A DNA stretch of 64,000 nt from an uncultured Rubrobacteraceae bacterium (GTDB lineage: Bacteria; Actinomycetota; Rubrobacteria; Rubrobacterales; Rubrobacteraceae): NCBI GenBank assembly GCA_902806085.1, contig CADCVH010000010.1, forward strand, positions 62,001 through 126,000. The letters are read 5' to 3'. How positions within the stretch are numbered: position 1 is the stretch's first letter; every line of letters starts with the position of its first letter. Below the pieces are notes generated by a model. The model ran no database searches, had not been told where the DNA came from, and worked only from the letters and a program-made list of their open reading frames with translations. The translations under genes and the position numbers were made by a program. Of this stretch, positions 7,473 through 15,999 are shown piece by piece.

Positions 7473-7500
7473 GCGGGCAAATGCCCGCCGATGCTAAACT
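7473..7500 (+). promoter_or_regulatory. palindrome plus extended -10: candidate operator
   Basis: GCGGGCA (7473-7479), AA, TGCCCGC (7482-7488) is a perfect inverted repeat. Six bases further on is an extended -10, TGC then TAAACT (7495-7500). The palindrome occupies the -35/-10 spacer region, where a repressor would block transcription. It lies in the divergent gap between the phosphatase gene and the unknown gene at 7539. Confidence 0.5.
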
Positions 7501-7538
7501 CTGCGGGTTCCTGGAGCTAGTTTGGAGGACGTGCCGCG

Positions 7539-8393
7539 GTGTTCTGGAGGGGCGAAGAGGAGGCGCCGGGGGCGCCCGAGGGGAACGCCGAAGCGGGTCG
7601 TGCCGGGCCGATTCGGGTGCCCCCCGACGCGCCCCGCCCGGCGACGATCCTGCGGATCGCGGGCGAGCTGGAGGAGCGCGGGGGCCGCATCCTGGAGCTT
7701 TTCAAGGAGATCCGGTCCCCCCTCGGCCAGGTCGTGTTGCCGATCCACCTCCTCAAGGACGAGGAGGCGTTTTTCGTGGAGGTCGCGACGGGCCCGTGGG
7801 ACAGGCGCAGCGAGCGCGAGGTGGCCGAGCGGGCCGCCGTGCTGCGCAACTCCGAGCACGCGGACGCGGATCTCGAGCTCCTGAGCGCCTACCCCGTGCC
7901 TGACGACCTGCGCTTCTTCTGCGGACGCTCGCCCGCCGCGCTGCTGCAACTGGACCTTCTCAGGCTGCGGTCCGATCGCCCCGAGGAGGCCGCGGCGGTC
8001 TTCCGCGAGGTCGCGAGCCGGCACTGGGGCGTTGACCTGGACTTCGGGCCCGACTACCTGCCCCTCGCCGAGGACCTGCTAACGGCGGCCCTGGCCGGCG
8101 AGGAGCCCGACGGGCGCACCCCGCCCGTCTCCGAGGGCCTCGTCGCCGGCGTGGGCGGCTTTCTGGGCGAGACGATCCGCAGGAAGGCAGGCCACGGGGC
8201 GGCCTGGCGCGGGGGCGACGAGTGGGGGGAGGGTCCCGTGGTGGAGGTCGAGGGCTTCGTCCTCGACCCCTTCGGCAAGGCCGGGGCGTTCCTGCGCGAA
8301 GGCCCCGAGGAGTCCCTGGCCTTTTACGCCAACTACGTTCTGGGGCTGCTAGAAGGGGACCGGACCCACGGGGCCCCGGAACCTCAGGAGTAG
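7539..8393 (+). CDS. conserved-looking protein of unknown function
   Basis: A 284-aa soluble protein without signal peptide or membrane helix. The first 45 residues are rich in Pro, Ala and Gly. The rest looks folded, with a helical stretch ATILRIAGELEERGGRIL and a C-terminal half containing VAGVGGFLGETIRRKAG, VVEVEGFVLDPFGKAGAFL and a final helix. A glycine-led GFLGETIRR followed by an immunoglobulin-like VEVEGF...DPF occurs in several uncharacterised bacterial proteins, but I cannot assign a family. GTG start with GGAGG 11-15 nt upstream. Its 3' end overlaps the convergent glutaredoxin gene by 10 bp. Confidence 0.65.
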   Translation: MFWRGEEEAPGAPEGNAEAGRAGPIRVPPDAPRPATILRIAGELEERGGRILELFKEIRSPLGQVVLPIHLLKDEEAFFVEVATGPWDRRSEREVAERAAVLRNSEHADADLELLSAYPVPDDLRFFCGRSPAALLQLDLLRLRSDRPEEAAAVFREVASRHWGVDLDFGPDYLPLAEDLLTAALAGEEPDGRTPPVSEGLVAGVGGFLGETIRRKAGHGAAWRGGDEWGEGPVVEVEGFVLDPFGKAGAFLREGPEESLAFYANYVLGLLEGDRTHGAPEPQE

Positions 8394-8632
8394 CGCCTGC
8401 GGAGCTCCCTGATGATGTGCGTGGAGTCCACGAGAACCTCGTCGTCGATGGTGAGGATGGGGATCGCGCGCTGGCCGGAGAGGCGGATCACTTCCTGCCG
8501 CCCGTCCTCGTCGGCGTTGACCGACTCGTAGCCCAACCCCAACCTGTCCAGCTCCTTCTTTACCCTGCGGCAGTAAGGGCAGTAGCTGCCCGTGTAAAAC
8601 TTGATGCCGGTCTTCTCTCTTGTGGTATCCAA
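8384..8632 (-). CDS. glutaredoxin-like protein
   Basis: An 82-aa thioredoxin-fold protein with the dithiol motif CPYC (Cys18, Cys21), the cis-proline loop RAIPIL and the DSTHIIREL glutathione-site region. It would reduce disulfides or glutathionylated proteins; actinobacterial relatives (mycoredoxins) use mycothiol instead of glutathione, so mycoredoxin is an alternative name. The TTG start has AGGAG seven bases upstream. The gene converges with, and overlaps by 10 bp, the unknown gene on the other strand. Confidence 0.88.
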   Translation of the reverse strand: MDTTREKTGIKFYTGSYCPYCRRVKKELDRLGLGYESVNADEDGRQEVIRLSGQRAIPILTIDDEVLVDSTHIIRELRRRYS

Positions 8633-8691
8633 AGAAACACTCCTCTATGAAAATATACGGACGTTCAGATTATACCCTTGGGGCGGGGCGG

Positions 8692-9168
8692 TTAAAGCGC
8701 CGGGGCGGGCGGGTCGAGGCCGAAAACGACCTCCACCTCGACGGGCGCGTCGAGGGGAAGCTCGGCGACGCCCACGGCCGAACGGGCGTGGAGCCCCGCC
8801 TCGCCGAATAGCTCTCCGAGAAGCTCCGAGGCGCCGTTTAGGACGTCGGGCTGGCCGTTGAAGCCCGGCGTGGAGGCGACGAAGCCGGTGACCTTCACGA
8901 CGTCGCGCAGGTTCGCCAGGCCCCCGGCCATCTCGGCCGCGGCGGCGACGGCGTTCAGGGCGCAGAGCCTGGCGGCCTCCTGGGCCTCTTCGAGCATGAC
9001 GGCGGCGCCTACCTTGCCGGTGCGGTGCAGTTCGCCGTCGCGGAAGGGGAGTTGGCCGGCCGTGAAGATCAGGCCCCCGGTCCGCGTGGCCGGCACGTAC
9101 GAGCCGGCGGGGGTTGGGACGGGCGGGAGCTCCAGGCCGAGCTCCCTGAGGCGGGCCTGCGGGTCCAT
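8692..9168 (-). CDS. RidA/YjgF family protein
   Basis: A 158-aa member of the Rid superfamily, which hydrolyses reactive enamine/imine intermediates released by PLP enzymes. Visible features: the GLIFTAGQLPFRDG strand, the long helix EEAQEAARLCALNAVAAAA, then VVKVTGFVAS and a C-terminal VGVAELPLDAPVEVEVVF. The usual catalytic Arg position (family S-R-x-x-V-x-V) is occupied here by SAVGVAEL, as in RidA-like subfamilies without deaminase activity; its chemistry is therefore uncertain. It starts directly after the flavin reductase stop and forms an operon with it. Confidence 0.87.
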   Translation of the reverse strand: MDPQARLRELGLELPPVPTPAGSYVPATRTGGLIFTAGQLPFRDGELHRTGKVGAAVMLEEAQEAARLCALNAVAAAAEMAGGLANLRDVVKVTGFVASTPGFNGQPDVLNGASELLGELFGEAGLHARSAVGVAELPLDAPVEVEVVFGLDPPAPAL

Positions 9169-9663
9169 CTAGCGGAGGGCCTCCTCGTATTCGCCCGGGT
9201 CGTAGATGAGGGGGTAGCTCGGGTCGAGGGTCTCACCGGCCGTGACCTCCCCGATGATGACCGTGTGGTCGCCGGCGCGGGCGCGGTCCATCACGCGGCA
9301 GTCGAGGAAGGCGAGGCAGTCCAGGAGGTGGGGCGAACCGCTCGGGGTCAGGCCGTAGGGGACACCGCGCAGCTTGTCGTCGTACTCGCCGCTGGTCTCG
9401 CCGAAGTGGGTGGCCACGTTCACCTGGTCGTCGCGAAGGACGCTCAGGGCAAAGGTCTCGCTCTCGAGGATGATGTCGTGGGTGTAGCGGTCGCTTCGGA
9501 CGGCCACGGCCACGCACGGGGGGCGTTCCGAAGTTTGCGTCACCCATGAGGCGGCCATGGCGTTGGATTGGCGGCCGCGGCGGGTGCCGAGCACGTAGAC
9601 GCCGTGGGTCAGGTGGCGCAGGGCGCCGAGGACTGAGCTTCGCTCGTGGGGGTCCCTGTCCAA
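9169..9663 (-). CDS. flavin reductase family protein (FMN-binding split barrel)
   Basis: A 164-aa flavin reductase-like domain protein. It has the opening helix LRHLTHGVYVLGTRRG, the NAMAASWVTQTS stretch that contacts flavin, PPCVAVAVRSDRYTHDII, and the later GDHTVIIGEV. Members reduce FMN or FAD with NAD(P)H, often to feed a monooxygenase; no monooxygenase gene is nearby. The TTG start at 9663 follows GAGAGGAGA. Its stop touches the RidA start, so the pair is co-transcribed from a promoter whose -10 is TAGAAT (complement of 9691-9696). Confidence 0.87.
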   Translation of the reverse strand: MDRDPHERSSVLGALRHLTHGVYVLGTRRGRQSNAMAASWVTQTSERPPCVAVAVRSDRYTHDIILESETFALSVLRDDQVNVATHFGETSGEYDDKLRGVPYGLTPSGSPHLLDCLAFLDCRVMDRARAGDHTVIIGEVTAGETLDPSYPLIYDPGEYEEALR

Positions 9664-9690
9664 ATCTCTCCTCTCGGGTTCGATGCGGGT

Positions 9691-9713
9691 ATTCTACCAA
9701 GAGTGGGTATACT
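9691..9713. promoter_or_regulatory. divergent promoter pair
   Basis: On the minus strand TAGAAT (complement of 9691-9696) serves the flavin reductase-RidA pair. On the plus strand TATACT (9708-9713) serves the PrsW-like gene, 35 nt before its GTG start. The two -10 elements are only 11 bp apart, so the promoters overlap. Confidence 0.55.
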
Positions 9714-9747
9714 TGCGGCCCATAAACTCGGATGGAGGGGTACAGGA

Positions 9748-10737
9748 GTGTCGCTGAGCGCCTCGCTCGTAGGGATCGGCATCGTCCAGACGTTGCTTTA
9801 CTTGTTCTTTATACGGGCCATCGACCTGTACGAGCGGGAGTCGTTGCGGTACGTGATCCCGGTCTTCATCTGGGGCTTCGCCGTCGCGACCACGGTCTCG
9901 CTCGTCTTCAACACCATAGCCTCGGTCACGATAAGCAACCTCGCCGGCAACCAGGCCGCGTCCTTCCTGACGGCCGTCTTCGTCGCGCCGCCGGTCGAGG
10001 AGACCGCGAAGGGTTTGGCGCTGCTCATAGCGTTTCTCGTGGCCTACGTGGCGGCGCGGAGGCGCGGGCTCGTGGAGTTCGCGGGGGTCATGGACGGCAT
10101 CGTCTACGGGTCGGCGGTCGGCTTTGGGTTCGCCATCGCCGAGGACATCCTCTACGGGCTGCAGTTCGGGTCGGAGACGTTTGTCGTGCGCAGGATCTTC
10201 GGCGGCTTCGCCCACGCCGCGTTCACCTCGCTCACCGGCATCGGGATCGGCCTCATCCCGTGGGTCAGCGGCGGGTTCTTGAAGGTGCTGCTGCCGCTCG
10301 TCGGCCTGCTCGGGGCCATCCTGCTGCACGCGACGTTCAACTTTACGGCGACCGTGTTCGGGCCGGTGGCCTACGGGGTGCTGCTCCTCGTGATCCTGCT
10401 CTACGTGGTGACCATAGTCGTGTGGCTGACGATGGAGCGGCGCATGATCCGGGACGAGCTGCGCGAGGAGGTGGGCGCCGGGACCATAACGCCGCAGGAG
10501 TACTCCATCCTGCCGAGCTACTTCCGCAAGACGGGCTACTACCTGGGCCTGATCTTCTCGGGCCGGATCTCCACGTGGCGCCGCGCCCGCAAGGTCCACG
10601 GGGCCGCCGTGGACCTCGCCGTCTCTAAACGCCTCGCCCGGCGCTCCGACACCGACCTCCGCCGGGACCGCGTACTGGCCCTGCGCAACAAGGTCGCGGC
10701 GTCGAGGGGAGGCGCGGCCCTGCGGACGGGCGCCTGA
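9748..10737 (+). CDS. PrsW-family intramembrane metalloprotease
   Basis: A 329-aa polytopic membrane protein with the hallmarks of PrsW proteases: PPVEETAKG (EE motif), AIAEDILYG (E with surrounding helix) and GGFAHAAFTSLTG (His), then a second His in LLHATFNF. These acidic and His residues form the presumed active site inside the membrane. In Bacillus subtilis PrsW cleaves an anti-sigma factor; here no sigma/anti-sigma pair is close. GTG at 9748 was chosen because GGAGGGG sits just upstream and TATACT lies 35 nt before it. A cytoplasmic basic tail of about 90 residues follows the last helix. Confidence 0.85.
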   Translation: MSLSASLVGIGIVQTLLYLFFIRAIDLYERESLRYVIPVFIWGFAVATTVSLVFNTIASVTISNLAGNQAASFLTAVFVAPPVEETAKGLALLIAFLVAYVAARRRGLVEFAGVMDGIVYGSAVGFGFAIAEDILYGLQFGSETFVVRRIFGGFAHAAFTSLTGIGIGLIPWVSGGFLKVLLPLVGLLGAILLHATFNFTATVFGPVAYGVLLLVILLYVVTIVVWLTMERRMIRDELREEVGAGTITPQEYSILPSYFRKTGYYLGLIFSGRISTWRRARKVHGAAVDLAVSKRLARRSDTDLRRDRVLALRNKVAASRGGAALRTGA

Positions 10738-10760
10738 CCGCGGCGCGGCCCGCCTCCGGG

Positions 10761-11336
10761 TTGGTGCTCGCCGGCGGGGGGAGCCGCAGGATGGGCCGGG
10801 ACAAGCTCCCCCTGACCGTGGGCGGCGAGCCCCTGGTCGGGCGGGTCATCGACGCCCTCTCGCGCCGGTGCGACGAGGTGATCCTGGCGGGCCCCTGCCC
10901 CGACCTCCACCGCGACGTCCGCCGGGTCCGGGACGACCGCCCGGGTGAGGGCCCGCTCGCCGGCATGGAGGCCGGCCTCTCGGCTGCCCGCTTCCCGCTC
11001 GTCTTCGTCGCCGCCGGGGATATGCCCTTCCTGAGCTCCGAACTGGTCTCGTACCTCCTGGGCGCGCTCGCCCGGCGCGAGGTTCAGGCCGTTGTTCCGC
11101 TCTACGAGGAGGGATCGCACCCGCTCTGCGCCGCGTACGACAGGGATATCCTGCCGCGCCTGCGTTCCGCCCTCGACGACGGGGTGCGGGCCGCGCGCGG
11201 GTTTCTGGGACGCCTGGAGCGGGTCGCCTACGTCGAGGATGCGGACCTCCGCCGGTTCGGGGACCCCGACCTTCTCCTCATGAACGTCAACTCTCCGGAG
11301 GATCTGCGCCGCGCCAGGGACGCGGCCGGCGGTTGA
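10761..11336 (+). CDS. mobA: molybdenum cofactor guanylyltransferase MobA-like
   Basis: A 191-aa nucleotidyltransferase with the MobA signature LAGGGSRRMGRDKLPL at the N-terminus, GDMPFL as the metal-binding region, and a C-terminal NVNSPEDL that matches the family's N-x-N-T-P-x-D. It would attach GMP to molybdopterin, giving the bis-MGD cofactor. TTG at 10761 or GTG at 10764 are equally plausible starts. It begins 23 nt after the PrsW gene and overlaps the next gene by 4 nt. Confidence 0.85.
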   Translation: MVLAGGGSRRMGRDKLPLTVGGEPLVGRVIDALSRRCDEVILAGPCPDLHRDVRRVRDDRPGEGPLAGMEAGLSAARFPLVFVAAGDMPFLSSELVSYLLGALARREVQAVVPLYEEGSHPLCAAYDRDILPRLRSALDDGVRAARGFLGRLERVAYVEDADLRRFGDPDLLLMNVNSPEDLRRARDAAGG

Positions 11337-11932
11337 GCGGTCCTGCTTTGTTGGGTGTGCTCCGCGGGCTCCGCGACCTGCTAACGGTCTACCGGGGCGG
11401 GGACCTGCGCGGAGGCGATCCCGGGAGCGGGAGGACGACCGTCGCGGTCGTGCTCGGGACCCAGGTGTTGGCGGGGGGGAGGCCAAGCCGGACGCTCGAG
11501 GCCAGGGTCCGCCACGCCGCCGGGATGTACGCCGGAGGGGAGGTCGACCGTCTGGTGGTCACCGGTGGGCTCGGTAAGCACCCGCCGACCGAGGCGGAGG
11601 TGATGGCCCGAATCCTGCGGGCGGCCGGGGTGCCGGAGGAGGCCATCCTGAGAGAGGACGGGGCCGAGAGCACCTGGGACTCCGCCCGGTTCGTGGCGAA
11701 GCTGCTGGCGCGGGAGGGGGTACGGGAGGTGTTGGTGGTGACCGACCCGCTGCACTGCGTGAGGACCGCCGCGTCCTTCGAGAAGGTTGGCGTCATCGCA
11801 AGATCGGGGCCCGTGTATAGTAGCCCGATGTGGCGCGACCCGTGGTTGCGCAGGGGTCAGTTTTTCAGGGAGAGCGGGGCTCTGGTCTGGTACGGGATGA
11901 GGCACGGGGTAGGGGGGCGCTCCCGGCGGTAG
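11333..11932 (+). CDS. YdcF/DUF218 family protein (SanA/ElyC-like)
   Basis: A 199-aa DUF218 domain protein. The family pattern is visible: a strand ending in VVLGTQVLAGGRPSRTLEAR, LVVTGGLG, a SESTWDSA-like element (AESTWDSARFVAKLL), VLVVTDPLHCVRT and a late W-rich end. Relatives (YdcF, SanA, ElyC) affect envelope integrity or bind nucleotides, and the biochemical role is not settled. Unlike SanA it has no clear N-terminal membrane anchor. TTG start overlaps the mobA stop by 4 nt, so it is translationally coupled. Confidence 0.8.
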   Translation: MSGPALLGVLRGLRDLLTVYRGGDLRGGDPGSGRTTVAVVLGTQVLAGGRPSRTLEARVRHAAGMYAGGEVDRLVVTGGLGKHPPTEAEVMARILRAAGVPEEAILREDGAESTWDSARFVAKLLAREGVREVLVVTDPLHCVRTAASFEKVGVIARSGPVYSSPMWRDPWLRRGQFFRESGALVWYGMRHGVGGRSRR

Positions 11933-11934
11933 CC

Positions 11935-12777
11935 GTGGGGGTGTTGGCCGTCTCGTCGGCGGCGGTGATGATCCGGCTCGCCGGGGCGCCGGCCCTCGCG
12001 GTCGCCTTCTGGCGCTGCGCCCTTGGCGTCTTGATCCTGTTGCCGCCCGCGCTGATCCGGGGGGACCGTTTTCCGAGGGGAAAGACGCTGTACGTCGGGA
12101 CGGCGTCCGGCGTGGCGCTCGGGGCGCACTTCGGGTTCTGGATCTCTTCTCTCGACTACACGAGCGTCGCGGCCAGCGTGGTGCTGGTGAGCAACACGCC
12201 GGTCTTCGTGGCGATACTGGCCTACCTGCTCTTCGGGGAGAAGACCACGCCCGTCTCCTTCGCCGGCATCCTGGTCGCGCTGGGGGGGACGGCCGTGATC
12301 TCGCAGGACGGGTCCGTGGGGTCCGCGGCCCTGTTCGGCAACACGCTGGCGATCGTGGGTGCCCTGACGTTCACGGTCTACGTCCTGGTCGGGCGCTCCC
12401 AGCGCTCCGCCGCCGAACCCGTCGGCGTCCTGCCGTACTCGATCGTGCTGTACTCGGCCGCGGCACTTGCCCTGCTCCCCGCGGCCTTACTCTCGGGCGA
12501 CAGGATCTGGGGGTATTCGGGGGAGACGTGGTTCTGGTTGGCGGCGATAGCCGTGGGGCCCCAGATCCTGGGCCACACCGTCTTCAACTGGGCCCTGCGC
12601 TACGTGGAGGCTTCCGTGATCTCCGGCACCGTGCTCGCGGAGCCGGTCGTGGCTGCGCTCCTTGCCTGGTTCGTGCTCTCCGAGGAGCCCGGGACCGCCA
12701 CGGTCGTCGGCGGGGCCATCGTGCTAGCCGGGATCTTCCTGCTCCTGCGGGGCCGCCGGGCGGTGCCGGCCCCGTAG
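11935..12777 (+). CDS. EamA/DMT family transporter
   Basis: A roughly 280-aa membrane protein with ten hydrophobic segments in two EamA repeats. The first repeat includes AVSSAAVMIRLAGAP, FWRCALGVLILLP and SNTPVFVAILAYLLFGEK; the second ends with EPVVAALLAWFVLSEEP. The substrate (metabolite or amino acid export) is unknown. The frame is open from 11830, but starting there would overlap the previous gene by about 100 bp. GTG at 11935 or 11941 avoids overlap but shortens the first helix, so the true start is uncertain. Confidence 0.85.
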   Translation: MGVLAVSSAAVMIRLAGAPALAVAFWRCALGVLILLPPALIRGDRFPRGKTLYVGTASGVALGAHFGFWISSLDYTSVAASVVLVSNTPVFVAILAYLLFGEKTTPVSFAGILVALGGTAVISQDGSVGSAALFGNTLAIVGALTFTVYVLVGRSQRSAAEPVGVLPYSIVLYSAAALALLPAALLSGDRIWGYSGETWFWLAAIAVGPQILGHTVFNWALRYVEASVISGTVLAEPVVAALLAWFVLSEEPGTATVVGGAIVLAGIFLLLRGRRAVPAP

Positions 12778-12853
12778 GGCGGTCGGGATCACACCGAAGG
12801 CGGGGTAGGATGTTGTATTCTGGACACCGACGCCAGGCTGACAGGGGAGCATT

Positions 12854-13492
12854 TTGGGACCGATAAGAACGGGGCTTTTCTACGGCGCGCTGGCCGCGGC
12901 CGTCGCGCTCGTGGCGGAGCTCTACTTCCTCGTCCTTGACCCGTCCGAGACGGCGGGCTGGGTGCTCGCCGTGATCGGCTCCTACCGCACGCGCCTCACC
13001 CTTGCGGCCTTCCTGTTCCTGGGCATCCTGGCCGCGCTCAGGATGCGGCCCGTGAGGCTCGACCCCGACGCCTCCTACCGCTCCCTCTTGCTGCGCGACG
13101 GCGCCCTGGCGGCCACGGTGGTCGCGGTCGTCGTGGGCCTCGTCCTCTCCATCACGACCCTCATGCAGGCGACGGTGCTCGCGGACAACATGCGCGCCTA
13201 CGCCCGGGAGGCCGCCCCGGAGATCGTCTCTTACGTGAACGGAACGCGCGATGAGATACAGGACCGCCGCAGGGAGGAGGGCCAGTCCCCCGAGGAGGTC
13301 AACGACGTGCCGCCCCCGGCCGACGCGGCCGAGGTAGAGGAGTCGCTGGGCCCGCCCGCCCCCCGGGACCTCGGCCGCTCGCTGGCCAACTTCGTGCTCC
13401 GCGCCGTGCTCCTCGGCACGGTCGGCGGTTTCGTCGGCCTCCTGCGCGGCCGGTCCAAGACCGGGCCGGACGGGGCGCCCGGACCCGGATGA
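12854..13492 (+). CDS. membrane protein of unknown function
   Basis: A 212-aa protein with three N-terminal hydrophobic helices (about residues 8-28, 48-63, 80-105). A soluble segment of about 75 residues is rich in Glu, Pro and Asp ([16 protein letters not shown]), and a final hydrophobic helix lies near residues 180-200. It has no recognisable family. TTG start with AGGGGAG just upstream. The gene overlaps cbiB by 4 nt and is therefore probably the first gene of the cobalamin operon transcript, though nothing in its sequence links it to corrinoids. Confidence 0.62.
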   Translation: MGPIRTGLFYGALAAAVALVAELYFLVLDPSETAGWVLAVIGSYRTRLTLAAFLFLGILAALRMRPVRLDPDASYRSLLLRDGALAATVVAVVVGLVLSITTLMQATVLADNMRAYAREAAPEIVSYVNGTRDEIQDRRREEGQSPEEVNDVPPPADAAEVEESLGPPAPRDLGRSLANFVLRAVLLGTVGGFVGLLRGRSKTGPDGAPGPG

Positions 13493-14424
13493 GGCCCACC
13501 CGCGGGCCGGCGGTCGCGGCGGCCCTCCTGCTGGACGCCCTCTTCGGGGAGCCGCCGGAGAAGTTCCACCCGACGGTCTGGATGGGGCGCGCGACCTCGG
13601 CCTACGAAAAACGCGCCCTGAGGTTAGAACATCCCGTAGCCCGCCGCGCCGCCGGCGTCTTCCTCGCCGCGTCCCTCCCGACCCTCGCCTTCCTCTCGGC
13701 CCGCTCGTTTCTCGGCCTCGCGCCCCCGGGCCTTCGCCCGGCGTTGGAGGCCGGCCTGATCTCGACCACGCTCTCCATGCGCGGCCTCGCCACGGCGGCC
13801 GGCGCGGTCGGAGAAGAACTGGCCGGGGAGGGCCTGGACGCCGCCCGCGGCCGGGTCGGGGAGTTCGTCGGGCGGGACACGGCGGACCTGACGAGGGAGG
13901 GCGTGTGCCGGGCGGCCGTCGAGTCCGTGGCCGAGAACACGGGCGACGGGGTCGTCGGGCCCATGTTCTACGGGTTGCTGTTCGGCGCCCCCGGCGCCCT
14001 CGCTTACAAGGCCGTGAACACCCTCGACTCGATGGTCGGGTACCGGCACGGGCGTTACCTGGAGCTCGGCTGGGCCGGCGCCCGCCTCGACGACCTCGCA
14101 AACCTCGTGCCGGCCCGCCTCACGGTCGTGGCCGCCGCGGTGGCGTCCGGGGCCCCCGCAAAGACCCTCACGACCGCCCTCGGGTACGGTGCGCTCTCCT
14201 CCAGCCCCAACGCCGGCTACGCGGAGGCGGCCTTCGCCGGCGCCCTCGGCCTGCGCCTTGGGGGGACGAACGTCTACGGCGGGGTGGCCCGGCCCGGGGC
14301 GGTCCTCGGGGACGGGCGGGCGCCCGCCGCAGACGACATCCGGCGTGCCGTTCGGCTGATGCGCGGGCTCTGCGGCCTGCTCGCCGTCGTGGCCCTGCTC
14401 GTTGGGCGGGGCCGGCTTGGTTGA
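13489..14424 (+). CDS. cbiB: adenosylcobinamide-phosphate synthase CbiB/CobD
   Basis: A 311-aa membrane enzyme that condenses adenosylcobyric acid with (R)-1-amino-2-propanol phosphate. Family landmarks are present: [20 protein letters not shown] at the N-terminus, [20 protein letters not shown] in the middle, [14 protein letters not shown], and [22 protein letters not shown]. Length is normal. The ATG overlaps the upstream stop by 4 nt and the gene overlaps cobC by about 23 nt, so translation of the operon is tightly coupled. I use cbiB for clarity because cobD has two meanings. Confidence 0.95.
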   Translation: MRPTRGPAVAAALLLDALFGEPPEKFHPTVWMGRATSAYEKRALRLEHPVARRAAGVFLAASLPTLAFLSARSFLGLAPPGLRPALEAGLISTTLSMRGLATAAGAVGEELAGEGLDAARGRVGEFVGRDTADLTREGVCRAAVESVAENTGDGVVGPMFYGLLFGAPGALAYKAVNTLDSMVGYRHGRYLELGWAGARLDDLANLVPARLTVVAAAVASGAPAKTLTTALGYGALSSSPNAGYAEAAFAGALGLRLGGTNVYGGVARPGAVLGDGRAPAADDIRRAVRLMRGLCGLLAVVALLVGRGRLG

Positions 14425-15487
14425 GGGGTGGGCCGGCCACCCGGGCTCGCGCCACCACGGGGCGCACGGCGAGGCCGTTTCCCGGACGCTCGGCGTTCGG
14501 GAGGCGGGCTTTCTCGACTTCAGCCAGAACATCAACCCGCTCGGCGCCCCGCCGGCCGCGCTCGAGGCGGCCCGGAAGGCGCTGGACGAGGACACCGGAC
14601 GCTACCCCGACCTCTCCTACGCCCGCCTGCGGGAGGCGCTCGGCGGCTACCTCGGGGTTGAACCCGGCAACGTCGTGCCGACCAACGGCGGGGCGGAGGC
14701 GCTCTTCCTGGCGGCGCGGGCCGCAGGCCGGAGCGGGACCGCGCTCGTGCTGGAGCCGACGTTCAGCGAGTACGCGGCGGCGGCCGGGGCGGCCGGCATG
14801 CGGGCCGTGCGCCGCGTCTGCCGCCGTCCCGAGAACGGCTTTGGTATCGACGCGGATGCTCTGGCGGATCTGGACGGGGTGGCCGTCGTCTTCCTGTGCA
14901 ACCCGAACAACCCGACCGGCGGGGCACTGGGACGCGGGGAAGTCTTGAGGATAGCCGATCGGGTGCGGGAGGCCGGGGCGGTCCTGATCCTGGACGAGGC
15001 CTTCGTGGACTTCGTCCCCGAAGCGAGCGTCGCGGACAAAGCGGACGACGGTCTCTTTGTCGCGAGATCCTTCACGAAGTTTTTCGCCATACCGGGCCTC
15101 AGGCTCGGGTGCCTCGTCTGCCCGGACGCCTCGCGGGTGCTGGAGCTCCAACCTTCCTGGCCGGTGAACGCCGTCGCCGCCGCGGCCGGCATCGCAGCGG
15201 CACGGGACGGGGACTTCGCGCGCAGGACCGTCGGGGAGGTCGCCCGCCTGCGCGAAGGGCTCTCGGCGGCTTTGGGCGCGCTGCCAGGCCTGGAGGTCTT
15301 CCCCGGTGCGGCGAACTTTCTTCTCGTCCGCGGGCCCGAGGCCGTGCCGGAGCGACTGGCGCGGCGGGGCATCCTGGTACGCGGGTGCGGGCCGTTCGCG
15401 GGGTTGGGCCCGGGTTTTTTCCGCGTGGCCGTGCGAGACGAGGGGGAGAACGGGGTCCTCGTGGACGGCGTCCGGGGGGCGTTGTAG
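14402..15487 (+). CDS. cobC: threonine-phosphate decarboxylase / cobalamin-type aminotransferase (CobC/CobD)
   Basis: A 361-aa fold-type I PLP enzyme related to histidinol-phosphate aminotransferase. It has an HGAHGEAV start, [10 protein letters not shown] (family N-x-N-P-x-G), [16 protein letters not shown], and the PLP lysine in [14 protein letters not shown]. In Salmonella the equivalent (CobD) decarboxylates threonine phosphate to the aminopropanol phosphate used by CbiB, which fits its position. TTG at 14402 or 14417 are possible starts; both overlap the cbiB end. Its stop codon sits within the unusual start region of cobU. Confidence 0.9.
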   Translation: MGGAGLVEGWAGHPGSRHHGAHGEAVSRTLGVREAGFLDFSQNINPLGAPPAALEAARKALDEDTGRYPDLSYARLREALGGYLGVEPGNVVPTNGGAEALFLAARAAGRSGTALVLEPTFSEYAAAAGAAGMRAVRRVCRRPENGFGIDADALADLDGVAVVFLCNPNNPTGGALGRGEVLRIADRVREAGAVLILDEAFVDFVPEASVADKADDGLFVARSFTKFFAIPGLRLGCLVCPDASRVLELQPSWPVNAVAAAAGIAAARDGDFARRTVGEVARLREGLSAALGALPGLEVFPGAANFLLVRGPEAVPERLARRGILVRGCGPFAGLGPGFFRVAVRDEGENGVLVDGVRGAL

Positions 15488-15489
15488 GC

Positions 15490-15999
15490 GTTCGGGCGCT
15501 CATCATCGGCGGCGCCCGGAGCGGCAAGAGCCTCATGGCCGAGCGCCTGGCCGAAGAGCTGGGCGGGGATCGGGTGCTGTACGTGGCGACGGCGGTCCTG
15601 GGGGACGACCCGGATCTGCGTCGGCGGGTTGCCCTTCACCGGGTGCGCAGGCCGGCTGGGTGGGGCACGGTAGAAGCCGGGGATCTCGCTCGGGTCCCCC
15701 ACGAGGCGCCGTCCTGGGACGCCGTGCTGCTCGACTCCCTGACGCTGTGGGTTTCCGCGCGGCTCTTTTCGGTAGGCGAGGAGGAGACGCTGCGGGCCTT
15801 CGACGGTTTTCTGCACGAGATCTCGGCCCTCCCGACGCCTTTCGTGCTGGTGGGCGACGAGGTCGGGCTCGGGGTGGTGCCCGAGGGGGAGGCGGCCAGG
15901 GCCTTCAGGGACGCTTTGGGCCTCGTCAACCAGCGGGCCGCGGCGGCGGCGGAGGAGGTCCACCTGTGCGTGGCCGGGGTCGGGGTCAGGATCAAGTAG
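15490..15999 (+). CDS. cobU: adenosylcobinamide kinase / guanylyltransferase (start codon unclear)
   Basis: About 169 aa. The N-terminal P-loop LIIGGARSGKS is diagnostic for CobU, followed by YVATAVLGDDPDLRRRVALHR (guanylylated His region), LLDSLTLWVS and GDEVGLGVVPE. It phosphorylates adenosylcobinamide and adds GMP. No ATG, GTG or TTG lies at the expected N-terminus. The codons just before the P-loop are GTT, GTA, GGC, GTT. The nearest upstream in-frame start is GTG at 15385, 103 nt inside cobC; the first downstream ATG (15535) lies beyond the P-loop. I set the start at GTT 15490, where homologues begin MRALIIGG; this is inferred. Confidence 0.82.
   Translation, partial: VRALIIGGARSGKSLMAERLAEELGGDRVLYVATAVLGDDPDLRRRVALHRVRRPAGWGTVEAGDLARVPHEAPSWDAVLLDSLTLWVSARLFSVGEEETLRAFDGFLHEISALPTPFVLVGDEVGLGVVPEGEAARAFRDALGLVNQRAAAAAEEVHLCVAGVGVRIK

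Noticed and set aside
12778-13488. cobalamin riboswitch before the cob operon
   Set aside because: No B12-box (family GCCACTG-like sequence) or fitting long leader; the operon is translationally coupled to an upstream membrane-protein gene.
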